From Blastomonas sp. AAP53 (GTDB lineage Bacteria > Pseudomonadota > Alphaproteobacteria > Sphingomonadales > Sphingomonadaceae), in assembly GCF_000331245.1 (NCBI RefSeq), contig NZ_ANFZ01000013.1, positions 1 to 64,000 of the forward strand: a stretch of 64,000 nt of DNA. The letters run 5' to 3'. The position numbers were made by a program, and so were the translations under genes. The notes beneath the pieces are model-generated. The model was not told where the DNA came from. It saw only the letters and a program-made list of their open reading frames with translations, and did not search any database. Of the stretch, positions 57,293-64,000 are shown in pieces. The stretch's first letter is position 1, and each line of letters begins with the position of its first letter.

Positions 57293-58099
57293 ATGACCGA
57301 CACCAAGTATATCTTCATCACCGGCGGCGCATCAGGCATCGGGCGCGAAGTCGCGCGGTTCTTTGGCGGCAAGGGCTGGTTCGTCGGGCTGGCCGATGTC
57401 AACGTGAAGGGCATGGAAGAGACCGCTGCGATGCTGCCGGCGGGCATGTCGTCGATCCACAGCCTCGATGTGCGCAGCCGCGAGCAGTGGACGAGCGCGC
57501 TCGAGACGTTTGCCGAGAAGAGCGGCGGCAAGCTGCATGTGCTGTTCAACAATGCCGGGGTCGGCATCGGCGGGCCACTGGAAGACCATAGCGAATCCGA
57601 TATCGAAAAGCTGGTCGACATCAACTTCAAGGGCGTCGTCTATGGCGCGCATATCGGGCACAAATATCTGAAGGCTACGCCCGGATCGTGCCTGCTCAAC
57701 ACCTCGTCGGCGTCCGGCATCTATGGCTCGGCGGGTCTGTCGGTCTATTCCGCTACCAAGTTCGCGGTGCGCGGGCTTTCCGAAGCTCTCGACATCGAAT
57801 GGTCTGTCGATGGCATCCGCGTGCGCGCCTTGCTGCCGAGCTTCATCGATACGCCGCTGCTCGACGGCGCGCCCGCCAACAGCAACCAGTCGATCGGCCA
57901 GAGCGTGACCGCTGCGGGGCTGGAAATCTCACCCGTGTTGCTCGTTGCCGAGGCGGCCTGGGCCGCGGTGCACGATGCGAAGAACGTGCACAGCTATGTC
58001 GGCCCCACCGCCAAGCGGCTGGCGTTTGCGGCGAAATGGATGCCCGGATCGATCCGCAAGCGCGGTGGCCTGATGGTCCGCAAGGCGCGCGGGGAGTAA
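57293..58099 (+). CDS. SDR family oxidoreductase
   Basis: A 268-residue short-chain dehydrogenase. The cofactor loop is TGGASGIG (10-17), NNAGVGIGG is at about 86-94, and catalytic residues are S138/S139 with Y152 and K156 (YSATK). The substrate is unknown. ATG 57293 is chosen; the frame stays open upstream through the repeats. Confidence 0.88.
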   Translation: MTDTKYIFITGGASGIGREVARFFGGKGWFVGLADVNVKGMEETAAMLPAGMSSIHSLDVRSREQWTSALETFAEKSGGKLHVLFNNAGVGIGGPLEDHSESDIEKLVDINFKGVVYGAHIGHKYLKATPGSCLLNTSSASGIYGSAGLSVYSATKFAVRGLSEALDIEWSVDGIRVRALLPSFIDTPLLDGAPANSNQSIGQSVTAAGLEISPVLLVAEAAWAAVHDAKNVHSYVGPTAKRLAFAAKWMPGSIRKRGGLMVRKARGE

Positions 58100-58229
58100 T
58101 CGTCGGCACCGCCCGTCCGCAAGCGCGTTACAGGAGTCACGCATTCAGGAACCCCGGTTTTCGCAGACTTCGGCCGACGTCCGCTATTGGAGGAAGCTTC
58201 AAGCAGCGCGAATGGCCGATCGTGGGTGG

Positions 58230-58637
58230 TTAGCTGTCTTTTGTGCATCCCGTCGTTTGCGACACATCATAAGGCGGAAGATTGCAGCCACACTGCCAAT
58301 CTCGCATGGTCTTGCTTGCGACATGGTAGCTGCCGCCCGCTACCCTAAACTGGTTGTCGTCGATCACTCCGGCGGCGCGGGGTGGCTTGAAGTAAACACC
58401 AGCGGGAACCCTCAAGTAGTCTGGCTGGACAAATTGAACTTCAATGATGCTCGGCGTCTCTAACAGTCCTGAATCACGAAAATAGTAGAATCGCGACCAT
58501 CGTGCCAACTTGCCGATGCAACCCTGTCGCGCTGTCCATTTTTCGATTGGCGCGATGTCTGCCGCCGTCGGAGAAGTCTTGCTGCACGCAGCAACGAGCA
58601 AGGCAATGGCGATTATGGCAGGCCTATGGTGTCGCAT
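58230..58637 (-). CDS. Hypothetical lipoprotein in a lower-GC patch
   Basis: A 135-residue protein with lipobox VAAC (Cys near 18) and a mature part containing several cysteines (RQGCIGKLARW, WQCGCNLPPYD, TGC). I recognise no family. The DNA is noticeably lower in GC than its neighbours. ATG 58637 gives the signal peptide; the frame extends to 58877 without similarity to anything. Confidence 0.55.
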   Translation of the reverse strand: MRHHRPAIIAIALLVAACSKTSPTAADIAPIEKWTARQGCIGKLARWSRFYYFRDSGLLETPSIIEVQFVQPDYLRVPAGVYFKPPRAAGVIDDNQFRVAGGSYHVASKTMRDWQCGCNLPPYDVSQTTGCTKDS

Positions 58638-58855
58638 AGATAGGCCATCGTAGCGCCCAAAGAGATGTCTGCAATGGGGTCGGGAAAAGAATTTCCGCTT
58701 TTGGCCTCGTTGAAGCGATAGCTGCCGTTTCGCTGGCCTAGAGCCCGGCAGACGCTCGCAAGTCCAGTCGTTCCAGGATGCTCGCTCACGAATGATTGAT
58801 AAGCCGGGATATTGGCAGGCTGGGCGAACTCTGATCCTTTCTGACAGCCTCGCAC
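58613..58855 (-). CDS. Possible small protein after the GMC gene
   Basis: An 80-residue frame starting at a GTG that overlaps the last base of the GMC stop codon; it ends 25 bases inside the next lipoprotein gene. The composition (SFVSEHPGTTGLASVCRAL, FPDPIADISLGATMAYLCD) looks protein-like, and it may be the remaining C-terminal piece of a larger lost gene. No family recognised. Confidence 0.3.
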   Translation of the reverse strand: MRGCQKGSEFAQPANIPAYQSFVSEHPGTTGLASVCRALGQRNGSYRFNEAKSGNSFPDPIADISLGATMAYLCDTIGLP

Positions 58856-60906
58856 TATCCGAATACGCGCCGTCCATGCGTCACGCGGTCGGACATCGCC
58901 ATCGTCGTCAGCTGCGCATTCACGCGGATGCAGCTGGGCATCACGCTCGCGTCGGTGACCAGCACATTGGCGGTGCCGTGGACGCGCTGGTCGAGATCGA
59001 CCACGCCCTTGGCCGGATCGGCATTGATCGCGTTGCCGCCGTGCGGGTGGCTTGACGAGAGCACGACATCGTCGGGTTCGGAGATGCTGTCCCAGTAGAA
59101 CTGGTCGATCTCCTCGTCGCTGATCCCCCTGTGCAGCGTCTGGCCGTGGAGCAGCGCCGGGTAGACCTCTTGCGCGCCACCACGGAAATGTACCTTGGTC
59201 AGCGTCGAGAGCGCGCGGCGCAGCACGGCCAGATCGGTCGGCTGCAGCACGAAGTCGAGCCTGCCCTTCCTGATCGTGCCCAGCCGGTCGGCGGGGAACA
59301 GGACGCCTGCCGAGGCCAGCAGGTTGTAGTGCCGCATCCGCCGGAAATGCTCGTCGAACCAGCCCGGGACGAGCGAGGCCATGCTCATCGGCGGCTGGAA
59401 ATGGCTCTCGATCAGGAAATCGCCGCGATCGATGAAGGTCGCCATCTGGTCCTCGTCCCAGGCGTTGACCGCATCGGGCATCAACGCAGGCACCGGGCAG
59501 GCGATGTTGAGCGATATGCCCTTGCCGGTGCCCTTAATGCCGCTGGCTGAGAGGATGTTGCTCGATGCGATCGTGCCAGCAGCGACGATCACGCCCTTGG
59601 TGACGCGGATCGTCTTGGCGCGGCCATCGGGCAGCATCACCTGCACCGATGTGGCGCGCCTGCGGCCCTGGTCGTCGCGCCCGTCCCAGCCGATATGCGC
59701 GACCTCGGCATGCGCCAGGATGCGCGCCTTGCGCGGGGCGCTCAGCGTCGCGTGGCGCAGGAAGCTCTCGGGCATTGCGCGCTTGCGGCCATAGGGGCAG
59801 CCGGTGTTGCAATATCCGCAGGAAACACAGGCGTTTGCCTCGGTCTTCTGTCCCCAGTTCTTGCGGAACCAGCCCGAGACCGCGCGCGCATCGAGCGGGT
59901 CGGCGGAGCCTGCGCGATACGCATCCCAGCCGGTCAGCAGCCGCGTGCCGTTGTTGCGCCCCAGCCGCCGGTCGATCTCGTGCACGCCCAGCCGGCATTC
60001 GACGCGGGCATAGCTCGCCTCGAGCGCGGCCTCATCGATCGGCGCGCCCTGCGCCGCCCAACCCTGCAGCACATTATTGGCATCGGGGTGCGTCTCGCCT
60101 GCGCGTGCCAGCCGCAGGCAGATGCCGTTGTTGACCACGGTCGAGCCGCCGACGGTGCGCCCCTGGAAGACGATGATGTCGCGGTTGCGCGTCGTCTGGA
60201 TCGCGCCGTCCTTGAACAGGCTCGACGACATATGCGCCTCGTTGGGCGTCATCCGCGCGCTGGGCATATACGGCCCGGCTTCGATCACCAGCACCTCATA
60301 GCCCTGGTCGGCGAGGTTCGATGCCGCAACCGCGCCGCCCGCGCCCGATCCGATCACCACCACCTCGACGCTGTCGGGGATCGCGTCCTCGCCGACGAAC
60401 ACGGTATAGGGCAGGTCGTTGCCGACATGCTCGGTGATCAGCGGGTCGTCGGGCGTGCCCGCGCGCTCCCGGTGGCGGGGCAAAGTGAATCCCATCGACT
60501 GGAACACCGGATTGGCCCGGTTGGCATCTTCTGCCGCTGCATCGCTGGCGTTCTCGTCGTCCTGATCGATCCAGTGGCCGTAATAGCCGGCATATACGAT
60601 GCCGCGGATGCGGGCCATGTCCTGGAAGATGTCGATCCGGCTCTTCGCCAGCCTTCGCTCGATCCGCCAGATGCGGAAATTGCGCGGCGCGAAGTGCCAG
60701 ACCGGCCCGCCCAGCACCAGCCAGGTCGCGATCACCGACAGAGCAGTGTTGCGCGGCGTGTCCCCCTCGATATTCGCGAACAGCCGCTGGAGATTATCGA
60801 CCACCTGTGCCGGCGAAATCGCCATCTGTGCAGGCTCGACGAACAAGGTCTCGGCCAACCGCTTCCAGATCGCGGCCTCAAACGGATTGAACGGCTTCCT
60901 CATCAT
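58855..60906 (-). CDS. GMC family FAD-dependent oxidoreductase
   Basis: A 683-residue glucose-methanol-choline type flavoenzyme. The FAD-binding motif is VVVIGSGAGGAVAASNLADQGYEVLVIEAG (about 180-210). HLW-type ends are replaced by SSSHPHGGNAINADP, VVDLDQRVHGTANVLVTDASVMPS near the C-terminus, which holds the catalytic His. The 180-residue N-terminal helical extension resembles long-chain alcohol oxidases. A CxxCGxCNTGCPYG segment (near 385) is Cys-rich. ATG 60906 or 60903. Confidence 0.88.
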   Translation of the reverse strand: MMRKPFNPFEAAIWKRLAETLFVEPAQMAISPAQVVDNLQRLFANIEGDTPRNTALSVIATWLVLGGPVWHFAPRNFRIWRIERRLAKSRIDIFQDMARIRGIVYAGYYGHWIDQDDENASDAAAEDANRANPVFQSMGFTLPRHRERAGTPDDPLITEHVGNDLPYTVFVGEDAIPDSVEVVVIGSGAGGAVAASNLADQGYEVLVIEAGPYMPSARMTPNEAHMSSSLFKDGAIQTTRNRDIIVFQGRTVGGSTVVNNGICLRLARAGETHPDANNVLQGWAAQGAPIDEAALEASYARVECRLGVHEIDRRLGRNNGTRLLTGWDAYRAGSADPLDARAVSGWFRKNWGQKTEANACVSCGYCNTGCPYGRKRAMPESFLRHATLSAPRKARILAHAEVAHIGWDGRDDQGRRRATSVQVMLPDGRAKTIRVTKGVIVAAGTIASSNILSASGIKGTGKGISLNIACPVPALMPDAVNAWDEDQMATFIDRGDFLIESHFQPPMSMASLVPGWFDEHFRRMRHYNLLASAGVLFPADRLGTIRKGRLDFVLQPTDLAVLRRALSTLTKVHFRGGAQEVYPALLHGQTLHRGISDEEIDQFYWDSISEPDDVVLSSSHPHGGNAINADPAKGVVDLDQRVHGTANVLVTDASVMPSCIRVNAQLTTMAMSDRVTHGRRVFG

Positions 60907-60972
60907 GTCGCGAATCCCCCCTGACCCTGGAGGATAGGCTAGCATCGCGATCCGGAATTGTAAGATTTCGCC

Positions 60973-60992
60973 GGATTAAAGCGCGTTAATCC
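60973..60992. promoter_or_regulatory. Palindrome upstream of the GMC gene
   Basis: GGATTAA, AGCGCG, TTAATCC: perfect 7-base arms. It lies 66 bases upstream of the GMC gene start and 6 bases beyond the metallophosphoesterase stop on the same strand. It could be an operator; it resembles TTAA-type boxes but the spacing (6) differs from CtrA (7). Confidence 0.35.
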
Positions 60993-60997
60993 CGCAG

Positions 60998-61726
60998 TCA
61001 GTCCATCGCGCACACGCGGGCGTCGAGCTTTCCGCCCGCGATCTCGAGCCGGTTGAACGAGGGGCGTGTCGCGCGCACCCGTTCTGACAGCGTGCCCGCG
61101 CCGATCAGGCGGATGGGGCCGCCGGCGGTCGTCACGTCGAGGTCGAACGGATCGTGGACATGGCCCGACAGCACAGCATCGGCGCCTGCCGCCGCGAGCG
61201 CTTCCAGCGCAGCGCGGCCGCCGGTGGTGCGGCCGCTCGATTGCGTTTCGGCTTCGATCAGCGGGTGGTGGGCCAGCACGATGCTGACGCTGTCGGCCGG
61301 TCGGCTCGCCAGCGAATGAAGCGCTTCACGCAGCGCGCGCTGGTTGACCTTGCCCTTCGACCAGTTGAGCCGCCATTGCGCCCGCGCGGTCGTGGGCAGC
61401 GACACCAGATGCACGCCGTCTATGGTCACGCCGTCATGGAACTGGTCCTGCAGCCGCATCACCCGGCCATAGGGCCGCCAGATGCGCCGCACCGGGTTGA
61501 AATAGGGCAAGTCGTGGTTGCCCGGCTCGATCAGCACCGGGCGACCCAGCGCGGCCAGCCAGGCCTGCGCGGCGGCGAATTCGGCAGACCGGGCGCGCAT
61601 GGTCAGATCGCCGGTGATGATTACCGCATCGGGCCGGGCGCTATCGACCTGCTGCTGGAACCAGGCCAAAGCCGCGCCGTCCTCCGCACCGAAATGCAGG
61701 TCGCTCGCGTGAAACAGCACGGTCAT
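60998..61726 (-). CDS. Metallophosphoesterase
   Basis: A 242-residue calcineurin-like phosphoesterase: HASDLHFG (metal ligands), [18 protein letters not shown], and the late SGHVHDPFD. This arrangement matches CpdA-like and other cytoplasmic phosphodiesterases. Substrate unknown. Its ATG overlaps the stop of the upstream lipid kinase gene by four bases. Confidence 0.9.
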   Translation of the reverse strand: MTVLFHASDLHFGAEDGAALAWFQQQVDSARPDAVIITGDLTMRARSAEFAAAQAWLAALGRPVLIEPGNHDLPYFNPVRRIWRPYGRVMRLQDQFHDGVTIDGVHLVSLPTTARAQWRLNWSKGKVNQRALREALHSLASRPADSVSIVLAHHPLIEAETQSSGRTTGGRAALEALAAAGADAVLSGHVHDPFDLDVTTAGGPIRLIGAGTLSERVRATRPSFNRLEIAGGKLDARVCAMD

Positions 61727-62574
61727 GGGGCAGGCGGGGGGCTGTCTTTGGTGGGACGGGTTTCGATGAAGCGATGCGGGGCGCGAGCCAGCCGCAGCGT
61801 ATCGCCAGGGCGGCATTCGGCGGGCTCGCCATCGATCAACAGGCCGATGGTGTCGGCCTCGCTGGTCAGCGTCGCCGTGACGGCGCTGCCCAGATCGACG
61901 CGCGGGCCTTCGCGGAAATCGCCGTTCAGCCAGGCGCTGGCATGCGCCATGACCTCACCAATGCTCGATGCGGTAAAACCACACAGCGCCATGGCATTGT
62001 CGCGTGGTGCGGCGAAGATCGCGGGGAAGCGGTCCTCGCTCCCTTCGACGCCCACCTCCGGCCCGCCCAGGCTGTCGGATATTGCGGCGGGAATCGCGTT
62101 GAACACCAGGTCGGCGAGTTCGCTGTGGCGCGCGTTCTCGCGGACCTGTGCCCAGCTGGTCGTCGGCCCCGCGATCACGCCGACATAGGCGATACTGTCG
62201 CCGATCTCGACCGTGTTCAACTGACGCGTCCGGCGGTTGCGGCCCGCCTCCGCAATGATGACGTTGCAGCTCTGTTCGCCATGCAGTGCGCGGGCGAGCA
62301 GGTTCATCGTGCCACCGGGCAGGATCAGCACGTCTCCGCCCCATCCCGCCGCCGCCTTGAGCGCGCTGTTGGTGGTGCCGTCGCCGGCGTAGATCGTGAG
62401 CGTATCGACACCCGCAGCGTCGAGCTCAGCCGGCGTCGGCAGATCCTCATCCGGGCAGCGGACGATACGGTCCACCGGCTGATCGCTCTGCGCAAACCGG
62501 TTTACAAGATCGGCGATGACGTCAGCATCGTAGCTGCCGCTTGCCTCGTTCACGATAAGCCATGTGGTTGTCAT
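61723..62574 (-). CDS. Diacylglycerol kinase family lipid kinase
   Basis: A 283-residue DAGK_cat protein. Signature motifs are [14 protein letters not shown] (nucleotide site, the usual GGDGT being AGDGT) and [13 protein letters not shown]. Members phosphorylate diacylglycerol or sphingoid lipids. Sphingolipid-based membranes make the latter possible in sphingomonads, but this is inference. It is first in a two-gene unit with the phosphoesterase and is divergent from lepA. Confidence 0.85.
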   Translation of the reverse strand: MTTTWLIVNEASGSYDADVIADLVNRFAQSDQPVDRIVRCPDEDLPTPAELDAAGVDTLTIYAGDGTTNSALKAAAGWGGDVLILPGGTMNLLARALHGEQSCNVIIAEAGRNRRTRQLNTVEIGDSIAYVGVIAGPTTSWAQVRENARHSELADLVFNAIPAAISDSLGGPEVGVEGSEDRFPAIFAAPRDNAMALCGFTASSIGEVMAHASAWLNGDFREGPRVDLGSAVTATLTSEADTIGLLIDGEPAECRPGDTLRLARAPHRFIETRPTKDSPPPAP

Positions 62575-62691
62575 GCGCGCTCAACGCGGCTGGGGGCGAT
62601 TGGTGCCGTTGCGCCGGGTAATTTTATGCCCCGCCATGCCGATGCGCATTCCCTGCTGACAGTCGAGCGCACCCCTGCTAATCGCGCGAGC

Positions 62692-64000
62692 ATGACCGAA
62701 CTCAAGCACATCCGCAATTTCTCCATCATCGCGCATATCGACCATGGCAAATCGACCCTGGCAGACCGGCTGATCCAGCAAACCGGGGGCCTCACCGAGC
62801 GCGAAATGTCGGCGCAGGTGCTCGACAACATGGACATCGAGAAAGAGCGCGGGATCACCATCAAGGCGCAGACCGTTCGGCTGAACTATACCGCCAAGGA
62901 CGGCCAGCTGTACGAGCTGAACCTGATGGACACGCCGGGCCATGTCGACTTCGCGTACGAAGTCTCGCGCTCGCTCGCCGCGTGCGAAGGCGCGCTGCTG
63001 GTGGTCGATGCCGCGCAGGGCGTCGAAGCACAGACTTTGGCCAATGTGTACCAGTCGATCGAGCACGATCACGAGATCCTGCCGGTCATCAACAAGATCG
63101 ATCTGCCCGCCGCCGAACCTGAAAAGGTGAAGAAGGAGATCGAGGACATCATCGGCCTTGACGCCTCCGAAGCCGTGCTGGCCAGCGCCAAGTCAGGGAT
63201 AGGCATCGAGGAAATTCTCGAGCAGATCGTCAAGAAGATTCCCCCGCCCAAGGGCGACCGCGATGCGCCGCTCGAGGCGATGCTGGTCGACAGCTGGTAC
63301 GACCCGTATCTGGGCGTCGTCATTCTGGTCCGCGTCGTCAACGGCGTGATGAAAAAGGGCCAGAACATCAAGTTCATGGCCGGCGGCACCGAGCATCTGG
63401 TCGATCGCGTCGGCTGCATGCGGCCCAAGATCGAGAACCTGCCCGAACTGGCAGCGGGCGAGATCGGCTTCATCACCGCGCAGATCAAGGACATCAGCCA
63501 GACGCGCGTCGGCGACACCATCACCACGGTGAAGAACCCCGCAGCCAATCCGTTGCCGGGCTTCAAGGAAGTGCAGCCGGTGGTATTCTGCGGATTGTTC
63601 CCGGTCGATGCCAATGACTTCGACAAGCTGCGTGACAGCATTTCCAAGCTGCGGCTCAACGATGCCTCGTTCAGCTTCGAGATGGAATCGAGCGCCGCGC
63701 TCGGCTTCGGCTTCCGCTGCGGTTTTCTCGGCCTGCTGCATCTGGAGATCATCCAGGAGCGGCTGACGCGCGAATACGACCTCGACCTCATCACCACCGC
63801 GCCGTCGGTGGTCTACAAGATCCAGCTGACGTACGGTGGCGGCGAGATCGAGCTGCACAATCCGGCGGACATGCCCGACCCGACCAAGATCGACGAGATC
63901 ATGGAGCCGTGGATTGAGGCGGTCATTTACTGCCCCGACGAGTATCTCGGCAGCATCCTCAAGCTGTGCCAGGACCGGCGCGGCATCCAGAAGAACCTGA
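62692..64000 (+). CDS. lepA: Elongation factor 4 (LepA), 5' part
   Basis: The first 436 codons of LepA, cut by the window edge (full length about 600). G1 motif AHIDHGKST, switch [10 protein letters not shown] and G4 NKID are in place, followed by domain II and the start of the LepA-specific region ([13 protein letters not shown]). LepA is a ribosome-binding GTPase that aids initiation and back-translocation under ionic stress. ATG 62692 gives [15 protein letters not shown]. Confidence 0.96.
   Translation, partial: MTELKHIRNFSIIAHIDHGKSTLADRLIQQTGGLTEREMSAQVLDNMDIEKERGITIKAQTVRLNYTAKDGQLYELNLMDTPGHVDFAYEVSRSLAACEGALLVVDAAQGVEAQTLANVYQSIEHDHEILPVINKIDLPAAEPEKVKKEIEDIIGLDASEAVLASAKSGIGIEEILEQIVKKIPPPKGDRDAPLEAMLVDSWYDPYLGVVILVRVVNGVMKKGQNIKFMAGGTEHLVDRVGCMRPKIENLPELAAGEIGFITAQIKDISQTRVGDTITTVKNPAANPLPGFKEVQPVVFCGLFPVDANDFDKLRDSISKLRLNDASFSFEMESSAALGFGFRCGFLGLLHLEIIQERLTREYDLDLITTAPSVVYKIQLTYGGGEIELHNPADMPDPTKIDEIMEPWIEAVIYCPDEYLGSILKLCQDRRGIQKNL

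Noticed and set aside
60973-60992. CtrA box upstream of the GMC gene
   Set aside because: The TTAA half sites are 6 bases apart, not 7. I report it only as a palindrome.

Overview
The window is a stretch of bacterial chromosome from an alphaproteobacterium, most likely a member of the Sphingomonadales (Sphingomonas/Sphingobium/Blastomonas type). I infer this from the high GC content, the alpha operon without rpsD, the L21 protein with a Lys/Ala-rich tail, the DUF1489, DUF1176 and DUF4112 genes, a CtrA-like box, GGAAC-type stress promoters, and the family of 'CTCAGCCTGAGCCTGTCGAAG' palindromic repeats found in gaps between genes. I see no rRNA, tRNA, insertion sequence, CRISPR array or complete prophage.

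Layout. 1-2216: repeat-rich DNA and one low-GC gene with a C-terminal HEPN-type RNxxxH motif. 2247-6156: an AstE/AspA-like deacylase divergent from rpsM-rpsK-rpoA-rplQ. 6252-13764: S9 prolyl oligopeptidase, a small Cys-pair protein, an M28 peptidase, guaB, an RsmB-type methyltransferase and a TPR protein. 13984-17540: mscS, cystathionine beta-lyase and sseA on the minus strand. 17811-20816: surE, an NlpD-like lipoprotein and a K+ channel with an RCK domain. 20975-23599: three minus-strand envelope or unknown proteins. 23888-25380: rplU-rpmA and a GNAT enzyme. 25657-30030: a Sel1/SPOR protein divergent from a ParA / unknown / TPR-SPOR lipoprotein operon. 30196-38243: metabolic genes (2OG oxygenase, TPP enzyme, isoaspartyl peptidase, 3-hydroxyacyl-CoA dehydrogenase, FrnE-like oxidoreductase) mixed with EVE, CsbD, GNAT and DUF1176 genes. 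38352-42346: GIY-YIG, DUF1489, mgtE, a cyclophilin and a LysR regulator. 42445-42547: a likely suhB-type small RNA. 42744-46797: DUF4112, two oligopeptide-type binding lipoproteins in tandem, and a glycine-zipper lipoprotein. 46871-48748: glnB-glnA. 49098-51216: the map gene lying between two toxin-antitoxin modules. 51233-54518: a peptidoglycan-binding TIGR02594-like protein, a CinA-like protein, a ferredoxin, an AlkA-like glycosylase and a Cys/His exported protein. 54515-57094: an osmoprotectant-type ABC importer whose permease and binding protein are fused. 57293-62574: SDR, GMC oxidoreductase, metallophosphoesterase and lipid kinase. 62692-64000: the start of lepA.

Most of the window is conserved core chromosome. 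The observations I rate highest are the lone HEPN-type gene, the ParE-like toxin frame that lacks its expected stop and runs antisense into map, the ParA/SPOR operon with its CtrA-like box, the candidate small RNA, and the dispersed palindromes, which in two cases supply the last codons and the stop codon of genes (mscS and a GIY-YIG gene).
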